NCBI GenBank assembly: GCA_029204225.1
Contig: CM055095.1
Coordinates: 28,650,845-28,714,844 of the forward strand
Reading direction: 5' to 3'
Length of the DNA stretch: 64,000 nucleotides
From: Diphasiastrum complanatum
Taxonomy: Eukaryota > Streptophyta > Lycopodiopsida > Lycopodiales > Lycopodiaceae
Position 1 is the stretch's first letter. Every line of letters starts with the position of its first letter. The position numbers and the translations under genes are program-made. Positions 24,285-37,367 of this stretch are shown one piece after another. The notes under the pieces are model-generated. The model saw nothing but the letters and a program-made list of their open reading frames with translations, did no database searches and was not told the origin of the DNA.

Positions 24285-24416
24285 GTCGTTCATGCTTATA
24301 CATGGTTCTCTTTGGGTTCTACTATCCATTGGTGCAATATATTGGTGATATATTTCAATCTTGTGTGTAGATGTTTATTTTATGTTGTTGCACCTTTCTG
24401 GCATATTCTAACTGAC

Positions 24417-27122
24417 TCAAATGCATTTTGCCCTTTGTTCGATCTCTTTTGATCTCCAACCCAAGGCATTTTGTTGTTTCTCCAAGATCTGTGATCTCAT
24501 AACTTTTAGAAATCTGACTTTTGTGTCTTTGATCAGCATCAAGGAGTTTTCTATCAACAGGGAATCATCCACGAAAATAGTCAGTGTCACAAAATCCTTT
24601 CCTACTATAGACATTATAGTCCGGTTGTATAGGATTGAGGTCTAGAGACTTCAGAAGACCATCGAGCTTCTTGTACCAAGCTCGTGATGCCAGTTTTAGA
24701 CCATAGATGCATCTCTGCAACCGACAGACATATTGTCATTGTCGGGGTCTTCAAATCCTTCAGGCTACTACATGAAGATTTTCTCCTCTAGATCTGTGTG
24801 GAGAAAGGCTGTTTTCACATCAATTTGGTGAATTTCCATATTGTGATGCGTGGCGTATGCAAGGAGTAGTCGTATGCTTGCCATCTTGACCATCGGCAAA
24901 TATGTGTTGAAATAATCAACATCATATCTATGTGTGTAGCCCTTTACGACAAGCCTTGCCTTGTAGCGGCCAATGGTGCCATTTGATTTCATCTTCTTCT
25001 TATATATCCACTTGCAGTCGACGATTTTCTTGTTTTCTGGCAGTGGCTCTAGTGTCCATGCCTCGTTTCGCCTCATCGACTCGATCTCCTCTAACATTGT
25101 CTGCTTCCAGAATTCTCCCTCTGGACTCTAGATAGCTTCTTGGTATGTTGTTGGCTCTTCGGTGAAGCTGTAGTACTAGAACTGTGTGTCTTCGCTCCAC
25201 TGAAGATTGTTAGAGTAATGGTCTGGAAGTCTTCTTTGTCTTGTTGACCTTCTAGATTCGTTTCGTCGCTGCTCAAACGTTTCTTGTTCGTGGGTTTGAT
25301 CTTCTGCTTCCTGCTACTATGGAGTCTGGGGCTCTGCATTCTGGTTTGATGATTGTCCTCGATAACCCTCTTGAATGGGCAGCAGTGTGAAGATCTCATG
25401 GCCTCTTTCGTCTTTTAGTCCAGAGAATGTGGCCTCATCGAACTTCACATCTCTGCTCGAAACAACCTTTTTCATGGTTGGATCGTAGAGTTTGTATACC
25501 TGTGTTCCGTTCAAGTACTTGACCATGACGATTTGCTCTGGTTTATCATCGAGCTTGTTTCTTTTTTCTTTTGAAATGTGTTTATATATCAGCATCTGAA
25601 CACACGTACATATGATAGATCAGGCTTTCTACCTGTCCACAATTCATATGGTGTCTTGTTTTCCAGTGCTGTCATTGTTGATCTATTCTATAGGTGTACT
25701 GCTGCAGTTATTGCCTCAGCCTTGAATTGACTTGGCAATCGAACATGTGCCATCATGCATCTGGCTCCTACGACTAGCGTTCTGTTTCTTCTTTCTGCGA
25801 CACCATTGTATTTTGGTGTGTATGCAGGAGTGAACTATTGTTCTATTTCCTGTTCTTGACAGAATCTTGAGAATTATGTGCTTTTGTATTCACTTCCATT
25901 ATCATATCTGATGATCTGAATCCTCTTCGAGGTGTGTCACTCTGCAATTGCCATGAATTTCTTGAAGGAATCAAACACTTCAGATTTCTTCTTTAGGTAG
26001 TAGATTGTGGTCATCTGGCTGTAATCATCTATGAACCTCAGAAAATACCTCGAACTTGAGAGCGAATCCATCTTCATCAGTCCACAGACATCAGAGTGGA
26101 TGAGCTCAAGAACTTCCTTGGCTCTTCTTCCCTCATGCGTGAATGGATTTCGATGTTGTTTGCCTTTATGACAAGCTTCACAAAACTCAGTTTTGGGCCT
26201 TGATATCCTGAGACCTGTGACTGTGTCTTTCTTGCACATGTCATACAGGCTCCAGATGTTCAGATGATACATTCTCCTATGCCAGAATTGATCTTCATTT
26301 TCTGATGCATTTAATATGCTATCAGAGTTGCTGATTATCTTGGCCTGGTAGAGGTTTCCTTCTCTGCATCCGACCGTCAACAACTTGTTTGTCATTTTCT
26401 TGATCATGCGGCATGTGTTGTCGTCGAACAAATCTCGAATACCAGATTGTTGATTCGAGGACTTCGTCTTCTCGAATCTGGGTTTGTTCTTATTTTTCTT
26501 CTTTCCTTTCGTGAAGAGGGCCTTCTCTTGATCATTGCTTCTCTCTCCTTTGTCTCTCATCAGCCTCTCATCAGCAACAAGACTGACTGCTTTATCGAAT
26601 GTCATATTTGGCAGACTCAATATGAGCATTCTCAAAGGCTGATAGAAAATCGGTAGAGACTTTATGAAGTACATCAGTTGTTGTGGTGCTGGGACCTGGT
26701 GCTCCTGTCCTGATGCAGCGAGTTGAGCGAAGATTGTTCTGATCTTCTCAACGTGCTGATCCAACTAGTTGCCATCCCATCATATAGATTGTAGGTGATT
26801 ATGAAGGTGCATGACTGAAGCTGCAGTCTTTACTTCTCACTTCTGTTTTAATCTTTCCCACGTTGCATGACTGCTTTCGAAGTCTTCAATCTACATGAGC
26901 AGATCTTCATTTATGGATGAAACAATGATCGCCATTGCACGCTTTTTTTTTTTTTATCCATTCAGCTCTCCTCGGGTCTCCCTCTGGAGGTTGCACCTCT
27001 GAGAGTTCGGTCACTGACCAGATGCTTTCGCCCTTCAAAAGTGTTTTGATCTTGAATTTTCAGATCTTGTAATTTGTGCCATCAACACTGATTGCTACTC
27101 TTGTCTGGATTGTTGTAGCCAT
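24417..27122 (-). pseudogene. Ty1/copia gag-pol remnant, truncated in RT
   Basis: Gag begins with the ATG at 27122 (MATTIQTRVAINVDG) and continues to about 26490. Next come the pre-integrase zinc-binding region (WHRRMYHLNIWSL ... CEACHKGKQH, 26290-26170), the integrase core (SDVCGLM ... RFIDDYSQM, 26100-26010) and decayed integrase to 25600. A tail with DVKFDEATFSG follows near 25440, then RT at 25097-24768 (CKWIYKKK, KARLVVKGY, DVKTAFLH) and the RT active site in FVDDSLL near 24555. Gag is joined directly to sequence past the zinc knuckle (KSSNQQ to SGIRDLFDD), so the knuckle and most of protease are deleted. RNase H and the 3' LTR are missing at the 24.4-kb end. Confidence 0.88.
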
Positions 27123-27174
27123 ATTGTGTTGTCTAGAAAATCACTGCTGGGATATCAGTAGTGGTAACCCGTGG

Positions 27175-27186
27175 GCTTTGATACCA
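27175..27186 (-). other. Primer-binding site of the 24-27 kb copia element
   Basis: On the minus strand the sequence reads TGGTATCAAAGC, a common plant PBS variant for initiator tRNA-Met. It lies 53 bases upstream of the gag ATG and abuts TGTGACA, the end of the 5' LTR. Confidence 0.85.
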
Positions 27187-27450
27187 TGTCACAAAACTGT
27201 TGTTTTTTGTTTTGTTGGTGCGAACGAATTTGTGTCTTTGAATTTTCTTTTGCGCGGAAGCTTCACATGAACCTAGACACGTGACTGCACATCATAGAAC
27301 ACATTCCATTCAAGCAATCAAGACATATGGCACAACACAAGGAGATGCACAAAAATAGAGCGATTAATTATCAGTTTGAGAAGCACGCTGACTTTCGCAA
27401 GTCGTTCGTCCTTCGTTGACTTTCATGTTGCGGCAAAGTTGCAGGAGTTC
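27187..27450 (-). mobile_element. 5' LTR of the copia element (outer end uncertain)
   Basis: The LTR must start just beyond the PBS, at TGTCA on the + strand. Its outer end is unknown because no partner LTR survives. A gypsy integrase in the same orientation is readable from about 27540, so the LTR ends somewhere before that. Confidence 0.5.
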
Positions 27451-27539
27451 ACCATTACTTGTTCAATCTCATGTTTGAGCATTTTCATGTGGATGTGTGC
27501 AAATTGTCAAGATATGGTAAAACTAGCTACATCGGTGAG

Positions 27540-30110
27540 CATCACTTTGATGTTGGATTTGTACTAGCATTCTTGGCTAGTTTTGCTGATGGAAATGAAG
27601 CTATTGGAGGTTCATTATGTTGCAATGATTTCACCTCATCTAACCGTTCAGTAGCTGTTATTCGCAAAGATGGTACCAAAAATTCGATCAGCATAATAGC
27701 ATCTTGACCATAAGCCAAATGGCATATGATTCGCACTAACTTACAAGCTATTTAGAATGCCCATAATGTAGCATGCAACTTGTGTTCCCAATCCAATCGG
27801 CTAGCCTCAACAATTTTAGTCAAAATACTACATAGAATATTGTCAGAAGATTCCACTTGTCCATTTTCCCTCGGATAGTATGGTGCACTAACCAATGAAT
27901 TACAAACAATTCTTCCAATAGACATCTAATTTTCTCACTAATGAAATGAGTTTTTCTATCACTCATGATCTCCACAAGACATCCAAATCGAACAATGATG
28001 TTTTCATACAAAAATTATGCAGTTGATGTTGCATCAACAACTTGCACAATGCTTGCTTCAACCCGTTTGGTCATATTGTCCATTGCCACAATAATGTATC
28101 GTGCTTGAGTAACACATGCCTCTAGATGTAGCGAACCAACATAGTCAAGTCCCCGATTCTCAAACAAAACTTCCACTAACACTAGATGTAATGGTTCATA
28201 ATGTTGTTTAGTCGGTCGAAGAGCAAACATCACATGAATGAATAAACCTTTCAATATCCTTATGAATAGAAGGCCACCAACAACCTGATTGCAAAATCTT
28301 GCGAACTATAATATCCACTACAAAATGACCTCTTTCCATTCCATTATGTGATAACATAACTAGATATGGCACTTCATGCAGCAAAATACATTGTCAAAGA
28401 ATATCATCCGCTCCTCTTTGATACAACTAACTTGCGATCAACGGAGAAGGTTGTGCCTTCACCAATAATCTTTATTGTTGAACTTTTGTTAATGAATCAT
28501 TAGGTTGACCATGCATCAAATACTCCACACTATCACTAAGGTATCGCTTTCACATAAATTAATGTGGCATTAGGTAGCTCATAATCCACTTTAGTATTAA
28601 CTGGTGATGACTGTATCCTGGACACATGATTTGCGATACAATGTTGTTTTTCCTTTCAAACCACAACACGAAAATCAAACTTTGATAATAATATTATCCA
28701 TCTTGTAATATGTCCAGTATTGCATGCCTTGTTGATGATATGTATAAAAAGGAAATGCGTCGCCATCAGATAATGACGATATTTCTTAGTAAAAAAAACT
28801 CATTGCTAAAGCTTCATGTTCCATTGTGGACTAGATTCACTTAAGCATCATTCAATTGATGACTAGCAAATCTAATTGAAATTTTTTTCTTGTATTAAGA
28901 TTGATCCAGTAGCATCAGTATAAACATAAAATTCAAAAGTCAAATTTGATGCTCTTATTATTGCTACAGATATTAAGGCATTCTTTAGCTTCTCAAATGA
29001 CTCTTAGGCTTTAATATTCCAAATAAGTACAATTATCAACTTATATATAGATCATGCTAGATCTACAAAAAATAAGATAAAGTTTGTGTTTATCAGCATG
29101 TGCAATGTTGACCTGATTGTATCCACTGAATCCATCCAAGAAATATAAACTTTGGCACCAACAGGGCGATCCAAAATGATTTATGTGAAAGTTAACGAAA
29201 AATGATCCTTCCATGTAACTGCATTTAAAGCCTTCAGATTCACGCAAATGCGCATCTTGCTAATTTCTTTGGTTCAATGACAATTGGTGAAATCCACTAT
29301 GTGCACTCGATCTCATAAAGGAAATCAACATCCAATAACCATTGCAACTCTTTCTTGATCAATTCTATGAAATTTGGATTACATCGATAAAATTTGGTTA
29401 TTTTCGGAACTGCATCTGGTACCAACGGAATAGTATGCTCAACCACTGAGGTAGGAACACCCTTCAAATCTTTGTAGGACCAAGCAAAACAATCTTGATA
29501 CTCAACCAATGTCCTAGCTGGCCCATCATAGTTATGGAACTTCTTTCTTAGGTGCTTGATGGGCTTTTGGTAATATAATGACCACATCATCTAGAGTATA
29601 ACTTTTGAAATGCTCTAACATATCATGCTCTCATTCTTGATCTAAGGAGTTAATCTTAGTCTTACTTTGGATTTTTTGGCCAATGGCATTTGTAACTTCT
29701 GGGAGATTTGACTTGAGGCATCAAGAATATCTATCTTTTCTTTCTCTTTGTCCAATAAAAGTGGCACATCAACTATACTGGAAGGTAGAGTGTACAATTT
29801 AAATAGCCCATCTACAAACAACCTTGCTAACTCTGGAGCTCTAATAGTTGTTTCGGTCGGAATAAAGTGAGCCATTTTGGTCAGACGGTCAATTGTGACC
29901 CATATAGTGTCATTACCCTTTTGGGTTTTGTATTCATTCTGATAGTCGGCTGGCAAACCTAGGGGGGGATTAAATGAACAAAAGGCTATTTTATGTTCAG
30001 TAGAATTGCACAAATGACAATAAGTATCAATTGTTCGTCGTTTCATCATTGGACACTCATTCATGGTGTGATTACCAGCACAAATAGCACACCAAACATT
30101 TTCCCTTGTA
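27540..30110 (-). pseudogene. Ty3/gypsy pol remnant with a chimeric segment
   Basis: From right to left: a zinc knuckle with spacing C-x2-C-x4-H-x4-C (CHLCNSTEHKIAFC, about 30020); RT N-terminus (EYQDCFAWSYKDLKGVP, 29500) to NPNFIELIKKELQWLLD; RT palm remains (FSGYNQVNIAHADKHK, 29120); decayed RNase H (28990-28650); an integrase middle part (NRGLDYVGSLHLEA near 28150, MYENIIVRFGCLVEIMSDR near 27980); and an integrase C-terminal segment (LAYGQDAIMLIEFLVPSLRI, 27710). It belongs to the same family as the 1-4.9 kb copy. At about 29917-29767 the reading frame contains WVTIDRLTKMAHFIPTETT, an integrase-core piece out of domain order. Confidence 0.85.
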
Positions 30111-30114
30111 GAAA

Positions 30115-31190
30115 AGGTCTAACGTGCTGTCGCAAGCTTTAGTAAGTTGAGCATGTTGACCTCCTAATGTCTTTATCTTTGTTTCAAACTCTCATCATGG
30201 AAACACTCTTTACTTTTTTATTGGTGATGATTTTTTTACAAGCACCTTCTGAGCCTTCCAGTGAGGAAGGCCTTCCCTTGTCCATTTGCGTCTGTTGTTT
30301 TGACTCTCAAACTTGTTCATTACCTTTTCAACAATTGAATTGATATTTTTAGAGATTGTCGTAGTCTGCCCTATTGTATAAGGAAACATTCCAATGTGTG
30401 GCTCATCATTTGAGTCCTCATCCTCTATTTACAAAGGTTGGTTGAAGATTGAAAGAGAGATACTGATATTTTTTTTAGAAAAGCTTGAAACTTTCCTTCA
30501 AAAAATTACCAAAAACTAAAAAAATATTCACTTTCTCTTCTATTTTTGGAGCTAATCTTCGCCTACTTGGCTCTAAGTAGATTTTTATTAGATGCAACTA
30601 GAGTAGATCGATTGAGGGTTGGTTTTTAAAGTAATTTAGTTTTCTAGGATTTTTTTCACAATTTTTGGCTGTTTTTCTCATGTTTTTGGAAGGTGGTTGG
30701 GAAGTAACCTTTGCCTTTCAATATGTGGCTTCAGTGCATCAGGGCAGTTTTGCTTGCGATTCAAAGAAGGTTGGTTGCAAGGAAACAAAAAGTTATCAAG
30801 ATCTGATGAAGATTTTGCTCTCTTTTGTTTGCAAATTACATAAAATAAATGATTTTTTATGTTTATCTAATTTGTTAAAATCCAGATGGATTTTAATAAT
30901 GATGTATTATCTGACAAGAGTAGTACCTTCATGCTCAAGCTACAATGTTACCTTCCAAGAAGCTTCACGACATACTATTATATATGTGAGACAACTTAGT
31001 CTACGTTCACACCAAACTGTGAAAATTATTTACCACTCGCCATCTCTGACTCGTGTCCTAACTCGCCATCCCTACTCGTGCAAAAAAACAAAAAAGTTGA
31101 CTTGCACTGCTGACTCACGCCTCTGATTCATGCTCTTGACTCGTTGCTGACTTGTGGAAAAAAAAAATTTAAAATTAAATAAAATAAAAA
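30115..31190. other. Stretch without recognised features
   Basis: Probably the decayed upstream part of the preceding gypsy element, then AT-rich sequence with GACTCGTG-type short repeats at 31020-31145. The 153-codon frame at 30665-31126 has no recognised motif and looks like chance. Confidence 0.35.
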
Positions 31191-31199
31191 AAAATAATA

Positions 31200-31985
31200 T
31201 TTGGAACACCACCATTGTATTGGCACTGCAACAATTCCACACCTAGCTATCTCTACTACACTCCACTGTCTAGCTATGGTGACTCCACTTGCATGGTTGT
31301 CCCAAGTACAGATGTTCCCTGAGAAAACAATTCAACAATACACTTATAGAATTTACAACATCATGAATAGTTGTGATCTACCTCTACCTACAGAAATCAT
31401 AATGATGAACTACTATGCTGGACTGCTCAATGAGATCATATTTGAAATGGCAGACTTGGCATCCTATACTTCATTTGTACAAATTTGTCAAGATGTCGCC
31501 CTTATGGAAGTAAAGATCTCGATGGAGGAGGTGAATCATCCCTATTCTATTGTTGTGTCATCGAATGGGGCATCAGAGGAACCAAAATTTACAACGTTAG
31601 CCAATCATGCAAGAGAGGAAGACATGGCCTCACAGCAGAGTCAAGAGGTAGAACCAAGTGCCACATGTCACAAAGTTGACCAAGATCAGCCAAAAGATGA
31701 CCAACATGAGCCTAAGCTTGTTGAATGAAAATTCTTCAATTGAACCAGTGTGGATATTGTTTTGGAGACCATGCACGCACTAATTGTCCACTACGAAACC
31801 CTCGGTTGAAAAATCAAGGGCATAATGCAGACCATAAGGTTGGAGGTCAAAATCAAGAAAGGTCAAACTTGATGACGAACCAACAAGAGAATCATTCAAC
31901 AGATGTTAGGAGTTTTGTCCCGAGCACATCAGGAAGATCCTCAACCAAAAAAGGTAGAGTGAAAGTCTTGGTAATATTGTAGGCA
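31200..31985 (+). pseudogene. Ty3/gypsy-type gag remnant with zinc knuckle
   Basis: An open stretch of 175 codons (31201-31728) carries a gag-like segment (FPEKTIQQYTYRIYNIMNSC ... TEIIMMNYYAGL). After a stop the next frame holds CGYCFGDHARTNC, a zinc knuckle with C-x2-C-x3-H-x4-C spacing, near 31750. Decayed similarity may continue to about 32660, including a 144-codon unrecognised frame at 32228-32662. No pol follows on this strand. Confidence 0.6.
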
Positions 31986-34284
31986 TGTTTTCGAGTTTAA
32001 TTGAAAACCATAATAGCTTACCACTCTACTATTTGGAGAGTGAGAAGGGCCATTTGTTTCCTGTGTATGCTTATCACCTCCAAGGGGATGGTATTCTGCA
32101 CATGGTATGATGTTTTGGATGTGGTGGAAGACATCATCGATCAGAATGCCCACATCGAGGTGATCCAACAATATTTTTACCTTGGTGTTCACAATGCAGC
32201 GTCAACCATCCATGTCTAGATTGTCCATTGAGGCAATTACAAAAAGATAAAATGGCATTATCTTACAAGGACCAACAAGTACCATGTTATCAGACAAATC
32301 CACTCAAGATGCACTGCAAACAAATTTTTTTAGTGCCACTTGGTTTTGAGGCAAGTGGATTACACGACAATCCTCCCACATTTAAAAAGTGCACAACGTC
32401 ACCTCAGACTCAAATGACTACAACATCACAAGAGATGGAACTAGTAGAATCCATCAAGCAAATTGTAACAATAGAATTTACGAGAATTCTACCGAGCCTT
32501 CTACAACAAACAGTGGATGCTACATTACAATTGGTACTTGTGGCAACTAGAACTCTTGGCAAAAAATTGGCACAAGGCTTGCAAGCAAGCATGGTCATGC
32601 AGTCTTCAAGGCACAAGACGATGGGAAGGAAAAGACTAAGATTGATGATTGTCCTTCAATGAGCAAGATTCAACCAAACTCTGATTGTTCCACAATGCAA
32701 CAAACACTAGCATAGTACCAAATTTGGGTATATCCTTTTTTAAAAGGCCAATCCAAAAAATTCAAGCCCAAAAAGGCCAATTATATAGAGAAGACCAACC
32801 TCTTGAGGAGAAGATCTAGAGCCAAGGACGCCTAGATAAGCACAAGTAAACCAACCCTAGAAAAGACCAAAAAGAGAAAAGACAACAAAGATGAACACCG
32901 CACAAATCTAGGCTATTCCACAATCCAATCCGAAGCTAAGACTGACAACCTTAGCAAGCCTAGATTCCCACTTCTATTTCGTCGCTTAGCCCTCTCCCTA
33001 TTGGATCGAAGCCCCTACTACATCGATACTCACCCGGTTAATCTACCAAGCCACTTCCTTGCCCTCTTGATCCCACCGACTAGGGAGGCACATAAAGGGT
33101 CCAACAGGTTCACATGGGTTAGAATGGCATGGAGTTGGCCTGACACCAACACACGTGTCTACACCAGACCTTATAACTATATGATAGTATAAGGTTGAAA
33201 TTTTATATACATTGTCTAAACACGATATAAAATGATATGGACCAATCTCTCATACACTGATCAACATGGCTTTAGCCTCGATACAGTAATATCAGGGCTT
33301 GGCCTATCGCTAAGTAACTATACGTTGTTTGGGGAGATTGGACTATGATTTATAAACGCTATTTATGTTGTTAAGTAGTATAGCTTCTTTTGAACATGGA
33401 TAACAATTGATGCTCAACTATAACACCTGTCTTCCCCACTGTATTAACTCGTGCGGTTTTGTGTTGTGGGATGGTGGTAGGGTATCAGCTGGATGTCTTG
33501 AAAGTGGTTATGCTTTATGGTGCTTTTTTAGTATTGTATATACTTTTCAGCTTTATTTAATTTTGTTGGAATATGAATAAAGGCTTCAAAGGGTTCAGTC
33601 TTGCTTTGTCAAGAGGAACTATGTGATCATTCGTTAACTCTCTCCCTTTTCTCTCACCAAAATAGAAACAAGATTTATAGAGGATGATAAATTTGATTTG
33701 TCTAGATGACACATGATGCATAGTAGTATTCGTCCATATAAGATGAAATACAAATTTCTTCCATTTATATTATGGCTCAAAATGACCAGTTTTCTTAGCA
33801 AGCAAGCATTCAAATTGCAATCTCTTGAAGTTTGACACATAGCCTCTCCGAGGCTTTTTTTGTATATTTTTCAAAAAAGATTTAGTTGAAGAGCTAGTAA
33901 AAGAACCCTTTCCAAAAAAATCTGATCATAAATTGCAACAAAATTACCATATCTATTGCTAGAATAGATTGGAGATGCTATGTGAGTAGTAGGATTCCCT
34001 TAAGTGAGATGCTATGTGAGATGCTCCACTACATCTAAAGTAGATGTTGTAGGAGAAACAATGTTAGACCCAATAACTTCAAAGGCAAAAGTCTTTCCTA
34101 GAATCTTAATACTAATTACGTGGACATTATCAAGATCCTCCAATTGCTTGCACATTTCTAACTAATTTTGTCTTTTTTCATGGTTGATAAAAGATCGACA
34201 TCTAGAAGGTAATTAAAGATGTCATTACGAGTGCCCTAAACTTCATCACCCATTGCGAACAACATTTCTTATAGACTATAATAT

Positions 34285-34500
34285 GCCTTGATTTGCTAGG
34301 TCTCATGTGTCCAATCCACATGAATTCCATCCCATTTTGTATCGATTTCCTTCCATCTCTTAGATCTAATGATGGTTCCATGGAAGTCTATTTGTGATTT
34401 GTGTTTTATGGCTATATCAACATGAGTGTTATGTCCTCCTCTTGATTGTGGCTTTAGTTTCACTACTATTGCTATTTGATTGAGTTTGGCACATGAGAAA
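34285..34500. repeat. Dispersed repeat, copy 1
   Basis: It begins CTTGATTTGCTAGGTCTCAT, GTGTCCAATCC and ends TTTGGCACATGA. The copy at about 50645-50862 has CTTGCTAGGTCTCATGTGTC and the same TTTGGCACATGA end, with similar order in between (GAATTCC, GATTTGTG/GATCTTC, TTTGCTATTG). Orientation is the same. The family is unknown. Confidence 0.6.
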
Positions 34501-35729
34501 CGAAGGGAAGAAACAAAACAAACTGGAGTAAACTAGATTAATCATTGGAAAAAGTACAAAGTCTCATACATGTAAGCATGGGCATAAATGATGTCCATAG
34601 TTTTGATTAGAAGAGAAATTAGGGAGGCCATAAAGATATAATATTGTACCAAACATATAATTTAAATGCATGACATATGAAAGTAGTATCATTTCACAAA
34701 AGATGATGAATTATGCTCATGTACATGCTTCCTCACAATACTTAGCATCAAGCGCATCCAAACTCTCATTTATGGTTTTCAACTAAGTCATCTCGAAATT
34801 CTTTAGACTTGGCACTTTGTCTTGCATGTTGATGAGTATCTGCTTTTTTCATTCTTCAACCTCTTGCTTTTAATAAGTAGCTCATCAATGCAAAAAGTCC
34901 CAAATTTTGGTTCTAGCATGCGTGAGTTGAGGCTTGAATATCCTCATATCGTTACACCATTCATCTGTTGAACTTGTGTGTGGCTACTTTCAGTTGTGTT
35001 TCTAATATCAACCTCTCTAGATCATGTCATGTCCAAGGTGTCTAATTGTTATTGTAACCCTTCTCACAACCTTTTGCCATTTGATACTTACTTTTTTTTC
35101 GTGTGGATATCATTGACTTTTTGTGCATTTAATTGCACAACATAACTACTACAAGTTTAAAACTAGGATTATACTTCTACATGCTCCAAGGCATTTTCCC
35201 AGTTATTCTACTAGTTAGAAATTTCTTCATCCTTTGTCTTAAGTTTTTGTATGCATTTTGATTTGGCTAGCTAACCTCCCAATTATTGTCAAGTTTGTTG
35301 CCATGAAGTTGCCACTTGGAAATTTGTGCTAGATTGATAACAAAAGCAACAAGTTGTCACTATGGTAAGCGAATTATTTGCATAGTTTGTTTTCCTAAAC
35401 TAGATGTAGATTTAGAAGTAAATGGTTGTGCATATGAAAAGGTGGCACTAGAAACAAATATACTATGTATAACAGATGGTGCCTTGGGTATAGATGGAAT
35501 ATGGATGTGGGTAGCTGATTTTTGCAAATTAATATAATGTAGAATTAGTGTCATCCGGGTGAGCTCGTGACCATGTCTAATAAAATAAAGGCAAAGTTAG
35601 GATCATATACGGTTGCAATAGTAAATGAAAAATATGAGAAAGGCTTTGAAAATCGCGAAGAGAAATATTCACATCTAGTTTTGAATGAAAGCTTTGTTCT
35701 TCAATGGTTTCAAGGCTAGTAAGCTCAAG

Positions 35730-35745
35730 CCCCCCCCCCCCCCCC

Positions 35746-35786
<41 letters not shown>
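35730..35786. repeat. C18 homopolymer followed by (TC)19
   Basis: A run of 18 C (35730-35747) passes directly into a TC tract ending at 35786. Length of both tracts may be assembly-sensitive. Confidence 0.97.
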
Positions 35787-35790
<4 letters not shown>

Positions 35791-37076
35791 CCCCCAAATC
35801 TTAATCTCATAAAAATCCTAGCGTTTCACACTTTTTCATTATGAAGGCTGCATTTACACACATTTTGAAAGATTTTCAAATAGCCACGACATTAATAAGC
35901 TTTCAATCAAGACACAATGTATATTATGGGATAAAGTAAAATGACGTCTCCAATCAAGAAAATAACGTTGACCTAAAGCTGGAGTATATGTGGACCAATA
36001 GAATTTGCCAAAATGCATTATGTCTATCTCTGGTTACATTCGGAGTCGAGAAAAGATGTTGGCTTTAATGCATAGCATTTGTAGAGTCTAGGTGAGTCAA
36101 ATAAACACTATTGTGGAAGAGTAGTCTTAGAACATGACCACAAATTTTTACTAGGATCCCAACGTGTGGACAAGTAAGTTAGGATTTCATAATTTCATAC
36201 TAAACCTCTTACTTGTGGGTGAGATGAGCACTAGTTCCCAAAGATAGAGCTCACTCCATAGTTAATGACTTGACCTTGGAGTTCAACATATTTAAGAGTC
36301 ATGGGCCAATTAGTTGGTGACAAACTGAAAAACTCTTGTGTGCACAAAAACATCTTTATGAAAGTCAAAGGAATGAAAAGATAAGATTTTATTGAAAAAA
36401 TGGGAGAAGTGTGTTGCACTAACACAACATGTTCATGCCAAAGGCAAGCACTATTTCTCAAGTTCTTTTACTAGACAATATCAAACTAATATATAACCAC
36501 TAGTTGCGAGAGACAAGGTTTGTCATGATTGCATACCCCGATTATGTTCTCGATTAGATAGCCATTCAAACTTGAAACTCAAATTTATTTGTATGTTCAA
36601 TCTTGACTTATTAAATTTCAAAAATTGGGCTGGTTTCTTGTGGACTGAACATAGTCAACCTGCACATGTTGGCATGCACGCTTGACCACACAAAGTACGT
36701 ACGCAAAAGAAAACAAGTAAAAGCACGTTATCTTGCATTGTGGGGTAGATGAAAGCTTACACGTTTTCTAGTCACATTTTACCTTGATGCTTGGAAGTTG
36801 CATTGCATCTCTTGATTTGGGGTTCAATCCCATTCTCTAAATGCATGTGTGCATCTCATCTGGTTGGCCTTGGATATACATCTGGTGACAATTTCTCTTG
36901 AAAATATATTACTACTTTGGCAGTATCTAACCTCATTATTACTCTGTTGTGACCTTATGTGGCATTCTCGATTCGCCAATGATGTTACATAATGGTCGTT
37001 GGTTGACAAGTTTCCTAGGATAATCACGCTCACCACTGGGTGGCATTTTAAGCTCGTGCATGAAAGTCCTCTTCCT

Positions 37077-37174
37077 AGGGCTTTGAGTGGCAGTGGGCAA
37101 TGCACATTCTCTTAAGCGAATTAGAGAGGGCTTTGAGTGGCATTGGGAAATGCACATTCTCTTAGGCGAATTAA
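37077..37174. repeat. 50-bp tandem duplication
   Basis: AGGGCTTTGAGTGGCAGTGG and the following AATGCACATTCTCTTAAGCG are repeated exactly 50 bases downstream with few changes. It lies about 650 bases upstream of the ClpP6 start. Confidence 0.93.
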
Positions 37175-37334
37175 TTTAGTGCTCAGAAAAAAAGCGAATA
37201 ACTCTCTGGGGTTTCGAGGGCATGAAAACTTCATCCATGGCCCTTAAAAACCCTCGCATCTTCCAAGCACGGTGGCATTTGGCCCGAGTGCGTTGACAAC
37301 CACACTTTTATTTTTTGTAAAGAAATTTTTACAA

Positions 37335-37367
37335 TGGCTGCCCGGAGTGCCACATCATCGGGCAGCC
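37335..37367. repeat. Inverted repeat upstream of ClpP6
   Basis: GGCTGCCCG and CGGGCAGCC form a perfect 9-bp stem around a loop of about 13 bases. The surrounding 37.33-37.69 kb contains repeated GTGCTCATAGGG-like blocks and may be a short transposable element remnant. Confidence 0.6.

Larger units (their letters stand above)
32665..37070. other. Intergenic stretch without recognised genes
   Basis: Mostly AT-rich DNA with only short frames. 33000-33180 is less AT-rich and unrecognised. 34285-34500 is a dispersed repeat shared with 50.6-50.9 kb. 35730-35786 is a C18 plus (TC)19 tract. Nothing in 35800-37070 resembles a gene. Confidence 0.4.

Noticed and set aside
30665-31126. 153-codon plus-strand frame
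   Set aside because: No motif, AT-rich codons, no neighbour context; likely chance opening.
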